Below are positions 28,269 to 37,131 of a stretch of 64,000 nt of DNA, in pieces. The first letter of the stretch is position 1. Every line of letters begins with the position of its first letter. This DNA comes from Paenalicyclobacillus macrosporangiidus. GTDB taxonomy: Bacteria > Bacillota > Bacilli > Alicyclobacillales > Alicyclobacillaceae. The stretch is taken from NCBI RefSeq assembly GCF_900116805.1, contig NZ_FPBV01000011.1, positions 56,817 to 120,816 on the forward strand. The letters are read 5' to 3'. The position numbers were made by a program, and so were the translations under genes. The notes beneath the pieces were generated by a model. It was not told the origin of the DNA. It worked only from the letters and a program-made list of their open reading frames with translations, and did no database searches.

Positions 28269-29732
28269 ATGAGCAACACCACGGGTGTGCACACTTTGAA
28301 AAACTACATCGGCGGTCGATGGGTGGCGGCCGAGACGGACCGCTTCGAGGTGGTTCCGAATCCTGCGACCGGCGAGACCCTGGCGCAGGTGCCGCTCTCA
28401 ACGCGGGGGGATCTGGACCGCGCGGTGGCGGCGGCCAAGGAGGCCTTCAAAACCTGGAGCAAGACCCCGGTGCCCAAGCGGGCCCGCATCCTGTTTCGCT
28501 ACCAGCAGTTGTTGGTGGAGCACTGGGATGAGCTCGCTCGCCTGATCACGCTGGAGAACGGCAAGAGCTTTGACGAAGCGTACGGCGAGGTGCAGCGCGG
28601 CATCGAATGCGTGGAATTCGCGGCCGGAGCGCCGACCCTGCTGATGGGCACGCAGTTGCCGGACATCGCGACGAACATGGAATCCGGGATGTGGCGGTAT
28701 CCGGTGGGCATCGTCGGGGGCATCACGCCGTTCAACTTCCCGATGATGGTGCCCTGCTGGATGTTTCCGCTGGCCATCGTCTGCGGCAACACATTCGTGC
28801 TCAAGCCGTCGGAGCGGACGCCCCTGTCGGCCAACCGGCTGGCGGAGCTGTTCACGGAGGCGGGCCTGCCGGAAGGCGTGCTCAACGTCGTCCACGGGGC
28901 GCATGACGCCGTCAACGGAATCCTGGAGCACCCGGACATCCGGGCGGTGTCGTTTGTCGGATCGCAGCCGGTGGCGGAGTACGTGTACAAGACGGCGGCG
29001 GCCAACGGCAAGCGCGTGCAGGCGTTGGCGGGAGCGAAGAACCATACCATCGTCATGCCGGACGCCGACTTGGACGAGGCCGTCAAGGGGATCATCGCGG
29101 CGGCGTTCGGATCGGCGGGCGAGCGCTGCATGGCCTGCTCCGTCGTGGTCGCCGTCGGGGACATCGCCGACGAACTGGTGCAGCGGCTGGTGAAGGCGGC
29201 CGGCGAGATCAAGATTGGCAACGGCTTGGAAGAAGGCGTTTTCCTGGGGCCGGTCATCCGGGCGGCGCACAAGGAGCGGACGGTGCAGTACATCGAGACG
29301 GGCATCAACGAGGGGGCCATCCTGGTCCGCGACGGTCGCAAGGACGTCGAGGGCATGCGGGAAGGCTACTTCCTCGGGCCGACCATCTTCGATCACGTCC
29401 GGCCGGGCATGAAGATCTGGAAGGACGAGATCTTCGCGCCGGTGCTGTCCATCGTGCGGGTGAAAACGTTGGACGAGGCCATCGCGGTGGCGAACCAGTC
29501 GGAGTTCGCCAACGGCGCCTGCATCTACACCGACAGCGCCAAGGCCATCCGCCAGTTCCGCGAGGAGATTGACGCCGGCATGCTCGGCATCAACGTCGGG
29601 GTTCCGGCGCCGATGGCGTTCTTCCCGTTCTCCGGCTGGAAGAAGTCGTTCTACGGCGACCTGCACGCCAACGGGCGCGACGGCGTGGAATTCTACACTC
29701 GGCGCAAGATGGTGACCGCACGGTATTCGTGA
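28269..29732 (+). CDS. mmsA: Methylmalonate-semialdehyde dehydrogenase (MmsA/IolA family)
   Basis: 487 residues from ATG 28269, the length of B. subtilis IolA; an ATG at 28260 abuts the ribosome site. The aldehyde dehydrogenase core has P-F-N-F-P-M-M-V-P and the CoA-acylating family's [10 protein letters not shown] with the catalytic cysteine. These enzymes convert (methyl)malonate semialdehyde to propionyl- or acetyl-CoA in valine, inositol or beta-alanine breakdown. It follows glpK by 72 bases without inositol genes, so its role in this operon is unclear. Confidence 0.9.
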   Translation: MSNTTGVHTLKNYIGGRWVAAETDRFEVVPNPATGETLAQVPLSTRGDLDRAVAAAKEAFKTWSKTPVPKRARILFRYQQLLVEHWDELARLITLENGKSFDEAYGEVQRGIECVEFAAGAPTLLMGTQLPDIATNMESGMWRYPVGIVGGITPFNFPMMVPCWMFPLAIVCGNTFVLKPSERTPLSANRLAELFTEAGLPEGVLNVVHGAHDAVNGILEHPDIRAVSFVGSQPVAEYVYKTAAANGKRVQALAGAKNHTIVMPDADLDEAVKGIIAAAFGSAGERCMACSVVVAVGDIADELVQRLVKAAGEIKIGNGLEEGVFLGPVIRAAHKERTVQYIETGINEGAILVRDGRKDVEGMREGYFLGPTIFDHVRPGMKIWKDEIFAPVLSIVRVKTLDEAIAVANQSEFANGACIYTDSAKAIRQFREEIDAGMLGINVGVPAPMAFFPFSGWKKSFYGDLHANGRDGVEFYTRRKMVTARYS

Positions 29733-29781
29733 CCAGCGCAGCGAGATTGGACTGCGAGGGGAGCCATACACACGGGTAGAC

Positions 29782-29812
29782 GGACGGCCGCGGACCATGT
29801 CCGCGGCCGTCC
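29782..29812 (+). terminator. Hairpin ending the glp/mmsA run
   Basis: A perfect 13-bp stem (29782-29794 with 29800-29812) and 5-base loop, 50 bases after the mmsA stop. No T-run follows, but stem strength and position fit a transcription end shared with the convergent ecsB gene. Confidence 0.6.
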
Positions 29813-29818
29813 TGCAAG

Positions 29819-29882
29819 ATGACCTCATGCGTCCATGCGTGTATGCCTTCATGCCCTCATGCGTCCATTCTTTTATGCTTCC
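29819..29882. repeat. Eight tandem 8-bp repeats
   Basis: Eight consecutive 8-mers in perfect register, nearly all beginning ATGC (consensus ATGCSTYC); first unit ATGACCTC and last ATGCTTCC. It lies between mmsA and ecsB and shows no coding features of its own. Confidence 0.8.
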
Positions 29883-29919
29883 AAGCTGCCTGTTGGCGTC
29901 CGTACGCAGGTGGCATGCA

Positions 29920-31110
29920 TCATCCACTGAGGCTGCGCGCCGCCCACACCAGGAGCCAGAACCCGCACATGCCCGCGAGCACTCCGGTGCGGCACCGATT
30001 TGCGGCCACGCGGAGCGTCCACGGATCGACGAATCCTTGACTCTGAATCGCCGTCTCCGCCTGGGGCCGGATGGAGATTTCCCACCATTGGTAAAACATG
30101 AATCCGCAGAAGCCTAAACAGACCAGTTTGACCCAGAGCAACGGCGCCACGGTCATGCTGGTCACCGCGACCACCGACAGCATCACGAAGTCGCGAAAGG
30201 TCCCCTTGCGGCGCAGCATCCGGATCAAAAGGAGCCACGCCACGGGGTGCAGGCGGCGGCCCATGAGGCGCTCCACCCATCGCACAACGGCGGCGGATAT
30301 CCTTCTCATTCGGAACTGAACTTGAGCCGACGTGTCGAGATCCTTTGGCAGCAGTTGCGCGAGCAACGTATAGGGGCGCGCTTGAAAGAACGCATCCCAT
30401 TCGGTCCGCAGAGCATATCTCATGGAGATGGCCATGACCAGGATGGTGAAACCGGCAAAAAGGAGGTCCGTGAGCCAAGGCCATCCGCCGAACACAAGCC
30501 GCAAGGTGAGCGCCACCGGCAGATACGAGAGGTAACGGCCCGCGTGATACAACAACCACCGCTTCCAGGTCAGGCGATCCCGCGCGTTCATCCATTGGCT
30601 CGCCAATCGCACGGCGGCTTCATAGCCGGCGAACACCACCAGCTCCCCGGCCCAGGCGCCGGCGGGCACATGACATGCGCGGACGAGCGGGATCGACAGG
30701 GTCCAAAGGATGAACACGGCCAGCAGGTGAAACAGCCACCGCTCCATCCAGAGGCACATCCACAACCACGACCGGCGAAGGGGAGACAACAGCACAAACA
30801 GACGATCCCCGCTCTCCAGCGGCAACGACATGTCTCCGTACCAGGAGACGTGCAGCGCCAGCAGCGCCAACGACAGCAGCGCGAGGACACCGGTGGAAAA
30901 GGGCAGGCCCAGGATCCAGTGATCTTGTGGAGCGGGGAGGGGCATGGTGTAGTACTTGTGCATTCCCCAAACGGCGGCCGCTGCGCCGGGCACAAGGATG
31001 TATAGAGCCGTCACCCAGTCAAACACGAGGCGAAACACAAGGGTCCAGAACTTCAGGCGGGAAATGATGCGCCTGCCCGACCAGGACGTGAGCACGACCA
31101 GGGCGTTCAC
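29920..31110 (-). CDS. ecsB: ABC transporter permease EcsB
   Basis: 396 residues from GTG 31110, which overlaps the ecsA stop (GTGA). About ten hydrophobic spans in two blocks, matching the size and layout of EcsB in Bacillus (about 400 residues). EcsAB is a membrane ABC system that affects intramembrane proteolysis, protein secretion and competence; its cargo is not settled. Composition is AT-richer than the surrounding glycerol genes. Confidence 0.8.
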   Translation of the reverse strand: MNALVVLTSWSGRRIISRLKFWTLVFRLVFDWVTALYILVPGAAAAVWGMHKYYTMPLPAPQDHWILGLPFSTGVLALLSLALLALHVSWYGDMSLPLESGDRLFVLLSPLRRSWLWMCLWMERWLFHLLAVFILWTLSIPLVRACHVPAGAWAGELVVFAGYEAAVRLASQWMNARDRLTWKRWLLYHAGRYLSYLPVALTLRLVFGGWPWLTDLLFAGFTILVMAISMRYALRTEWDAFFQARPYTLLAQLLPKDLDTSAQVQFRMRRISAAVVRWVERLMGRRLHPVAWLLLIRMLRRKGTFRDFVMLSVVAVTSMTVAPLLWVKLVCLGFCGFMFYQWWEISIRPQAETAIQSQGFVDPWTLRVAANRCRTGVLAGMCGFWLLVWAARSLSG

Positions 31111-31880
31111 GGCTGCACCGCCCTTCGCGCATGAAACAAGGCGATGAACAGATCTTCCAGCGAGGCAGCGGCGTTCCCCTGTGCAGCCCGCAATTCTTCC
31201 AGGGATCCCGCCGCAAACACTTCGCCGTCCATCATGAAGGCAAAACGCTGGCACATGCGCTCGGCCGAGTCCAACACGTGGGTGGAGAGCAGCACCGCGG
31301 CGCCGTCCAAGCGGGCGCGTTCGATCCACTCGCGCACCTGGCGGATTGCAATCACATCCAGGCCGATGAACGGTTCATCCACAATCAGCACGTCAAACGG
31401 AAACAGAAAAGCGGAGACCACCATCAATTTCTGCAGTGTCCCTTTTGAACACTGATGCGGGAACTTGGACAGGTGGGGTTCCAGTTGGAGCTGATGGACC
31501 AAATCTTCCATCCGGGCGTGCACCGTCGCATCCGATCCACCGGCCAACCCCCACAGCCTCATCTTCCACTCCAGATGTTCCGCCAGCGTCAAATCCGCAT
31601 AGTACACCGGTTGCTCCGGAATATAGGCGAATTTTCGCTTGACCTCAAACGGGATCTCCTTGCCGTCGCCAAACGTGTACGGCTGCCCCCTGAACGCCAT
31701 CTGGCCGCCGGTCACCGGATAGTAGCCCAACAACCCGCCGATGGTCGTGCTTTTCCCGGCCCCATTGGGGCCAATCAATCCGAGAATTTCACCGGCGTGG
31801 ATGTCGAAGCTGACACCGCGGACAACCGGTGTGGACCCACGCGAGATGGTCACGTCGTGCACAGACAAAACCGCTGTCAT
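31107..31880 (-). CDS. ecsA: ABC transporter ATP-binding protein EcsA
   Basis: 257 residues from ATG 31880, preceded by GGGAGG at 6 bases; earlier in-frame codons lie in non-coding sequence. Walker A is G-P-N-G-A-G-K-S-T, the signature is C-S-K-G-T-L-Q-K (the unusual form typical of EcsA), and Walker B ends L-I-V-D-E-P. It forms one unit with ecsB. A strong promoter sits 90 bases upstream. Confidence 0.9.
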   Translation of the reverse strand: MTAVLSVHDVTISRGSTPVVRGVSFDIHAGEILGLIGPNGAGKSTTIGGLLGYYPVTGGQMAFRGQPYTFGDGKEIPFEVKRKFAYIPEQPVYYADLTLAEHLEWKMRLWGLAGGSDATVHARMEDLVHQLQLEPHLSKFPHQCSKGTLQKLMVVSAFLFPFDVLIVDEPFIGLDVIAIRQVREWIERARLDGAAVLLSTHVLDSAERMCQRFAFMMDGEVFAAGSLEELRAAQGNAAASLEDLFIALFHARRAVQP

Positions 31881-31971
31881 TCCGGGCCTCCCTGGAAGTC
31901 TCACAGGATGGAGAGATGGTGGGGCCGGGCATCCGCGCATGGGACCACGGCGAATGCCATATTTGTCCTCT

Positions 31972-32000
31972 ATCGTAGGAGAACGGTGGAATTTGGTCAA
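31972..32000 (-). promoter_or_regulatory. Sigma-A promoter of ecsAB
   Basis: Minus strand TTGACC (32000-31995), 17-bp spacer, TACGAT (31977-31972), about 90 bases before the ecsA start. The rest of the 276-base gap to the next gene shows nothing else coherent. Confidence 0.75.
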
Positions 32001-32140
32001 CGAGTTGTGGCTTATCGAATTGCTCGGTTGGGAAAAGAGAGTGCATTGGATGGTGCCCAGGCCCCGGGAATGAAGGTACAGGATACCTGAACCTGAAAAC
32101 CTACATGGCGAACCACGCATACGGCTGATGGTGTACTGGA

Positions 32141-32173
32141 GAAACGGCCACCGGTGTTACCGGTGGCCGTTTC
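32141..32173 (-). terminator. 15-bp hairpin overlapping the end of the Asp-box gene
   Basis: A perfect 15-bp stem with a 3-base loop (32141-32155 with 32159-32173). The stop codon at 32157-32159 lies in the loop and the right arm encodes the last residues of the protein. Sequence after the stem on the minus strand is not T-rich, so it may work as a strong structural 3' end. Confidence 0.65.
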
Positions 32174-33518
32174 CGATCAGAGTCCAGCTCGCACCGCCAT
32201 CATGCGTTGTCCACAGTCCATTCTGTCCGACAGCGTATCCAGTGTTCGCGTCCACAAAGATCATGCTGGTTCCCTCAACAGGTACAGGTGCGCCTTCGTG
32301 CACAAGCAACAGTGTTCTCCCTCCGTCATTTGTCCTCACGAGGTTCCCTCCAATCCAAAACCAACCATGCGATTCGTCAGGAAATCCCCCTTCATACGTC
32401 GTTGACTTGGGCGTGAATGCCACACTCCCCAATTCACGAAACGTCCTTCCGAAATCGGTCGAACGATAGACGGTCAATGTCGCGGTTGACGGTGATCCGT
32501 CCGTTGACCAACCTGCTACCAAGACCACGCCGTTCGGGAACACGGTGGGAGGTATCAACTGTTTCAGCGTTGATGAGGGTGAGGCTGGCAATTGCACCCT
32601 CGACCATGTTCTTCCCCCATCCGTGGTTCGCATTAGGCTCGACATGGCGGACGGGCCATTTTCAGATGTGAACCCAATCTGTTCATTGATGAACCTTATC
32701 CAATTGAAGGAACTGTCATCGTTCAAATCTTGCATGCCCTGTGTGGTACTGACGAGCGTCCAATGCTTCCCACCATCCGTTGTGCGATAAATCTGTCTGG
32801 TGGGGGTTTCGTCAGCTTGTGGGTTAAACTTGGTCAGGACAAATCCGGTTTGTGGACTTACAAATTCGACGTCAATCGGAACTTCAAAAGTCGTCTTGGT
32901 TGGGATCACGGATTCTGTCCAAGTGGCTCCCCCGTCACCCGTCGCAAAAACTGTTGGATGTAAGACGGTCGCATTGTCATGCTGTGCGTCTGTAGACATC
33001 ATCGAAACGACGACAAAACCATGCTTCGTATCGAGGAAGTGCACGATGGCTCCCTTCGCAGGTCCGACGTTTTGAGCATTTTTCGCAAGCTGGCTCGGCG
33101 TGACGTCGGTCCATGAATGCCCGCCATCCGTGGTTCGGAAGACACGGCTGCTCAATGTCCCAGCCACCGGAGCGGTTCCGTATCCTACCTGTGAGGACAC
33201 CATTTGAATGTTTTGCAACCCCGGATTGGTTTCAAAGGGTGTCGTTAGTGAATTTTTTGTCGCATTCGAGCGGTCCGCCCCGGCAGGTTCGCGTAAGTTT
33301 ATCCGGCTGTGTTGAATTACGGATGTCATGATGCCTGCCAGCACCACGGCACACACCGCAACACCCAGAGAAGCCATCGAGAGGCGACGACGGGGTTTCT
33401 GCGAGATCGGCCGACGCATTTGCTCTCGCAGCTTCAGTCGAATGCGTTCCTTTCGTTCGGCAGGAAGGTCCATCTGTCCAAGATGAGCAAGTTGTCGTTC
33501 GATATCCTTAAATTCCAC
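32157..33518 (-). CDS. Membrane-anchored Asp-box (BNR) repeat protein, probable anti-sigma factor
   Basis: 453 residues. Residues 1-45 are charged and cytoplasmic, about 46-69 form one membrane span, and the rest lies outside. The outer domain has seven Asp-box-like turns of the S/T-x-D-G-G-x-x-W type (for example TTDGGHSW, TTDGGKHW, THDGGASW), typical of beta-propeller folds. The gene overlaps the end of an ECF sigma gene by 11 bases, the usual place for an anti-sigma factor. I infer that the short inner segment holds the sigma factor and the propeller senses an external signal; no ZAS or other known anti-sigma motif is recognised. Composition is AT-richer than the genome average here. Confidence 0.7.
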   Translation of the reverse strand: MEFKDIERQLAHLGQMDLPAERKERIRLKLREQMRRPISQKPRRRLSMASLGVAVCAVVLAGIMTSVIQHSRINLREPAGADRSNATKNSLTTPFETNPGLQNIQMVSSQVGYGTAPVAGTLSSRVFRTTDGGHSWTDVTPSQLAKNAQNVGPAKGAIVHFLDTKHGFVVVSMMSTDAQHDNATVLHPTVFATGDGGATWTESVIPTKTTFEVPIDVEFVSPQTGFVLTKFNPQADETPTRQIYRTTDGGKHWTLVSTTQGMQDLNDDSSFNWIRFINEQIGFTSENGPSAMSSLMRTTDGGRTWSRVQLPASPSSTLKQLIPPTVFPNGVVLVAGWSTDGSPSTATLTVYRSTDFGRTFRELGSVAFTPKSTTYEGGFPDESHGWFWIGGNLVRTNDGGRTLLLVHEGAPVPVEGTSMIFVDANTGYAVGQNGLWTTHDGGASWTLIGNGHR

Positions 33519-34020
33519 TCGTCCCAGCCCCTTTCATGCAAGATTCCTCAAGGATCGAGCGGAGCATCTTGAGTGCCCGGTGAGCACAAGTTCGGACCTT
33601 TGACTCGCTCCAGCCAAGCACGATCGCAGTATCGTGGACTGAGCATGCCTCCACGTAACGAAGGATAATCACTTGTCGGTATTTTGCCGGGAGTTTCAAG
33701 ATCAACTCTTCCATTTCGATACGCGCCAGCGGATCATGCTGGACCGCTATTTGACAGTCCGCAATGTCAAGATACTTGGGTCTCCGTTTTGTTCTGCGAA
33801 GCTGGTCGATCACGTAGTTCCGAGCCATACGTAACAACCAGGTCTTTGCACTCGCTTGACCTCGAAACTGGTGCCATGATTTGTACGCCCGATAAAATAT
33901 TTCTTGTATGATATCGTCGATATCCGGACTGTCCCCAATCATGTAGCGTACAAAGCGGTACACATCGCTTGCGTATGAATCAAACAGTTCTTCAATTGCG
34001 GTCTCGGGATTTCCATCCAT
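33508..34020 (-). CDS. ECF-type RNA polymerase sigma factor
   Basis: 170 residues from ATG 34020; a second ATG at 34047 lacks a ribosome site, whereas AGGAGGT lies between the two. Region 2 (D-I-I-Q-E-I-F-Y-R-A-Y and W-L-L-R-M-A-R-N) and region 4 (L-P-A-K-Y-R-Q-V, then W-S-E-S-K-V-R-T-C-A-H-R-A) are clear, and there are no regions 1 or 3, as in ECF factors. It should drive a small stress regulon together with the membrane protein whose gene overlaps its 3' end. The target promoters are not known. Confidence 0.92.
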   Translation of the reverse strand: MDGNPETAIEELFDSYASDVYRFVRYMIGDSPDIDDIIQEIFYRAYKSWHQFRGQASAKTWLLRMARNYVIDQLRRTKRRPKYLDIADCQIAVQHDPLARIEMEELILKLPAKYRQVIILRYVEACSVHDTAIVLGWSESKVRTCAHRALKMLRSILEESCMKGAGTSGI

Positions 34021-34141
34021 TCCCCCCGTTGCACCTCCTGACAACATTGACGAAACTTGGCTTCCATTCGTCGCAATGATGCCTTAGCTCAACAGTGAGA
34101 GTGGCGACGCCGGCTTGGTGATCCCCAGAAAGTGCTCATTC

Positions 34142-34183
34142 AAAGCACAAGATTCCCGTTCATTGAGAATCTTGTGCTTTTTT
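34142..34183 (+). terminator. Orphan plus-strand terminator
   Basis: A perfect 14-bp stem (34142-34155 with 34167-34180) continues into a T-run to 34183, so it is an intrinsic terminator for plus-strand RNA. The only gene upstream reads the other way, so either a short unannotated RNA ends here or it insulates the lipoprotein promoter from antisense read-through. Confidence 0.75.
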
Positions 34184-34186
34184 CTG

Positions 34187-34214
34187 TTGACACCATGGAA
34201 TCTTGTTTTAGAAC
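34187..34214 (+). promoter_or_regulatory. Promoter of the orphan lipoprotein gene
   Basis: Perfect TTGACA at 34187-34192, a 16-bp spacer, then TAGAAC at 34209-34214. It begins just 3 bases after the T-run of the terminator and lies 36 bases before the GTG start. Confidence 0.55.
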
Positions 34215-34249
34215 ATTGAGATGGATCATGCGAATGGGGAGGGGGATCG

Positions 34250-35038
34250 GTGAAATCACAAAACCTTTGGTTGCTTGTTGCGACCAGTCTAACGTTTTTA
34301 TCGGGTTGTTCAAGACTTGAATCCACCAGCTCTCCCACCGTTGCAGTCAACTCTGCGTCCAGGTCAATGCCCAACAGTACTTCCAGTTTCACTCCAACGA
34401 AGTTGGTAACTGTGACTGTAGGAACCACGGAATATCGGATAGCGGCTCCCAACGGAGAATCTGAAACATTCCTAAAAGCTCAAATTGCACCGATGTCAAA
34501 TGGTGCGGTGTGGGTAAGAATACCGCACTTGGACGCGATGAACGGCCGTCCGGACCAACCCTATGCCTTGTATCTGAGTAAAAAAGGCGAGACCACACTG
34601 ACGCCCGACAAGGCGAAACTGTTGTTGACGGAACCGTTATATGTGATCCAAAACGGCCAAAAAGAATATATCGAAGTGTCCTCCGTCTCCGCCACAAACG
34701 GAGTCGTGCTCTATAATGTGTTCTACATTGTACCGGATGCACCACAGCCATTCGGTCCTGAATTATGGATGTTTGATACAAACACCAACAAGAATACAAA
34801 AATTACGGACTATCGAGTGGCTAGTGGATATCATTTCAGTTATGGTGCCAGCGACGGTTATCTTGTCTATGACAAGCAGATGCCCAATGCATCAGCAGGC
34901 TTGGATCATGCGATTGTGGTGTTGAATTTAAACACGGGACAAAAGGTGCCTGTGAGTCCGAAAATCGAGTCGAATGGGACTGTAAAATTCACCATCAATG
35001 GTCGAGACACTTCAGTTCAGCTAACGAGTGTTGGATAA
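34250..35038 (+). CDS. Hypothetical lipoprotein
   Basis: 262 residues from GTG 34250 (GGGAGGGGG upstream). A short signal peptide ends in the lipobox F-L-S-G-C with cysteine 20, followed by a serine/threonine-rich linker and a beta-rich domain with repeated Y-x-I/V-x-N-G-type turns. I do not recognise a family. It is AT-rich like the sigma/Asp-box pair that is transcribed away from it, and may belong to the same regulon, for example as a secreted partner. It could also be an isolated acquisition. Confidence 0.7.
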   Translation: MKSQNLWLLVATSLTFLSGCSRLESTSSPTVAVNSASRSMPNSTSSFTPTKLVTVTVGTTEYRIAAPNGESETFLKAQIAPMSNGAVWVRIPHLDAMNGRPDQPYALYLSKKGETTLTPDKAKLLLTEPLYVIQNGQKEYIEVSSVSATNGVVLYNVFYIVPDAPQPFGPELWMFDTNTNKNTKITDYRVASGYHFSYGASDGYLVYDKQMPNASAGLDHAIVVLNLNTGQKVPVSPKIESNGTVKFTINGRDTSVQLTSVG

Positions 35039-35250
35039 TCCGTGCGCAGCGTAGAACACATCCTATATGGATGCGATTCTTACTCAATCGGACCCCCTCT
35101 TCCGCGGTCCCCGTCTTCCTGAGCATTGTGCCAATAAAAATTTGCCCCGATCCCGCCGCTTTCGCCGCCCACAAACTTTCCACGGCCGGGTGCCCGCTTC
35201 CGTGTTATACTTATGGCTTATAAAAGCACAGCACAGAGGAGCGGAGCGGA

Positions 35251-36654
35251 GTGCGCACAGAGACACCCCAGCAGGAGTGGACGGAGTTGGAGCCACAACA
35301 CCCGGAGGATGACGAGGTGCGGCGCGACCCGGCGTGCGCCGTGCGTGTGCCGCTACGCGGCACGATGCGGATTGGGCCGGAGGGACACCTGTGGATCGGC
35401 GGGTGCGACACCGTGGAGTTGGCGCGGCGATTCGGGACCCCGTTGTTCGTCTACGACGAGACGCTCATCCGTGATCGCATCCGGGCGTTCCACCAGGCGT
35501 TCCGGGAGACCGGTCTGACCTACGAGATCGCTTACGCGGCGAAGGCGTTCTGCACGCTGGCGATGTGCGAACTTGCGGCGGAGGAAGGACTGGCGGTGGA
35601 CGCCGTCTCTGGCGGGGAACTGTTGACGGCGCTGCGCGCGGGTGTGGAACGGCAGCGGATCCACCTGCACGGCAACAACAAGACGCAGGCCGAGCTGGAG
35701 CTGGCGGTGCGCAGCGGGATCGGATACATTATCGTTGACAACTTTGTCGAGCTGGAGATGCTGGACGCGGTGGCCGCGGCGGCGGGCGCGACGGTGGATG
35801 TGCTGCTGCGCGTGGCGCCGGGAATTGAGGCCCACACGCACGAGTATATCTCGACCGGCCAGCAGGACAGCAAGTTCGGATTCGACTGGGAGAACGGACA
35901 GGCCCGGGAAGCGGTGCGGCGGGTGGCGGCCTGCCGGCATCTGCGTTGCATCGGGTTGCATTCGCACATCGGATCGCAGATCTTTGACGCGGGCGGATTC
36001 GTCAAGGCGATTGAGCGGGTCACAGAACTGTATGCCGAAGGGGTGGCGCTGGGCCTGCCGTTGCGCGTGCTGAACGTGGGCGGCGGATTTGGCATCCGCT
36101 ACACGGCCGAGGACGATCCGGAGCCCATTCGCCGGCAGATCCACACCATCGTGGATGCGGTGAGATCGGCGTTCGCGGTGCACAGGCTGCCGCTGCCCGA
36201 GGTGGCGGTGGAGCCAGGTCGCAGCATCGTCGGCGAAGCGGGGACGACGCTGTACACGGTCGGGACGCACAAGTTGATCCCGGGGGTGCGCAACTATGTC
36301 TCCGTCGACGGCGGGATGACGGACAACCCGCGGCTCGCATTGTACGGGGCGAAGTACGAGGCGCTGCTGGCCAACCGGGCGGTGGATGCGCCGACAGGGG
36401 TCTGGGCGGTCGCGGGCAAGTGCTGCGAGAGCGGAGATATGTTGATCTGGGAGGCGCCGCTGCCGGATCCGCGCCCGGGGGACATCCTCGCGGTGTTCTG
36501 CACGGGGGCGTACAACTACTCCATGGCCAGCCATTACAACCGCAACCCCATCCCGGCGGTGGTGTTCGTCCGGGACGGGGAGGCGACTGTCGTGGTCGAG
36601 CGCGAGACGTGGGAGGATCTGCTGCGGCAGGATCGGCCGCTGCGCCGGGGCTGA
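35251..36654 (+). CDS. lysA: Diaminopimelate decarboxylase
   Basis: 467 residues from GTG 35251 with AGAGGAG upstream; family members are usually about 430-440, so the first ~38 residues are an extension (a later ATG at 35365 lacks a ribosome site). The PLP-lysine motif Y-A-A-K-A-F, the H-S-H-I-G-S segment, G-G-G-F-G-I and the dimer-site G-K-C-C-E-S-G-D are present. It makes L-lysine from meso-diaminopimelate, the last step of the pathway. The 212-base gap upstream holds a -10-like TATACT at 35206 but no clear -35. Confidence 0.93.
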   Translation: MRTETPQQEWTELEPQHPEDDEVRRDPACAVRVPLRGTMRIGPEGHLWIGGCDTVELARRFGTPLFVYDETLIRDRIRAFHQAFRETGLTYEIAYAAKAFCTLAMCELAAEEGLAVDAVSGGELLTALRAGVERQRIHLHGNNKTQAELELAVRSGIGYIIVDNFVELEMLDAVAAAAGATVDVLLRVAPGIEAHTHEYISTGQQDSKFGFDWENGQAREAVRRVAACRHLRCIGLHSHIGSQIFDAGGFVKAIERVTELYAEGVALGLPLRVLNVGGGFGIRYTAEDDPEPIRRQIHTIVDAVRSAFAVHRLPLPEVAVEPGRSIVGEAGTTLYTVGTHKLIPGVRNYVSVDGGMTDNPRLALYGAKYEALLANRAVDAPTGVWAVAGKCCESGDMLIWEAPLPDPRPGDILAVFCTGAYNYSMASHYNRNPIPAVVFVRDGEATVVVERETWEDLLRQDRPLRRG

Positions 36655-36668
36655 TGGGGCTGGGCGGA

Positions 36669-36956
36669 TCAGCAGCATCCTCCGCGCAGCGACCGGAACA
36701 CCAGTTCCGGACCCTCCCACGACTCCTCGCAGTCCAGCACGAGGTCTTCCATTAAATATGCGAGATTCGACGGGTACACGAACGGGATGCCTTCGACGTC
36801 GATCCGCGTGTCGTGCGCTGAAGCGGACTCCTCCAGAACCGCGAAGTACCGGGGTCCGCTACACCCAGGAGCGATGTGGATGCGAATGAGCGATCCCGGT
36901 TCCTGCGCCAGCACAGCTTGCAGAAATCGTTGGGCCGCCGCGGTCATTTGGAGCAT
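36669..36956 (-). CDS. HesB/IscA-like small protein
   Basis: 95 residues; ATG 36956 follows AGGAGGT. It has the HesB-type I-H-I-A-P-G-C-S-G segment and ends in a terminal C-C pair, but lacks the full C-x-C spacing of A-type Fe-S carriers. It may bind or deliver Fe-S clusters, possibly helping the iron-sulfur fumarase that diverges from the same region. Assignment to the fold is likely; the function is inferred. Confidence 0.75.
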   Translation of the reverse strand: MLQMTAAAQRFLQAVLAQEPGSLIRIHIAPGCSGPRYFAVLEESASAHDTRIDVEGIPFVYPSNLAYLMEDLVLDCEESWEGPELVFRSLRGGCC

Positions 36957-37090
36957 GGCCGACCTCCTCTCCGAGGAGCAAATCTACCCCTGCCCGCATT
37001 GTACGCCAATTGCGCCGCGGGGCCAACGCTTCGATGGGAACCGCGGAGCCGGTTCCCCTTTCCTGTTCTGGCGCCGGTCCGAGGTAGAGG

Positions 37091-37099
37091 TGATATAAT
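37091..37099 (+). promoter_or_regulatory. Extended -10 promoter of the fumarase gene
   Basis: TGATATAAT, a TGn extended -10, lies 32 bases before the fumarase ATG. It is the same nine-base word as the promoter at 9671. Confidence 0.65.
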
Positions 37100-37131
37100 G
37101 AGGGGCGAACGCACACAAGGAGGCATCCGAC

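Noticed and set aside
34084..34452. 122-codon minus-strand frame opposite the orphan lipoprotein
   Set aside because: It has no ribosome site, crosses a perfect plus-strand terminator and a promoter, and overlaps a lipoprotein gene with a clear lipobox.
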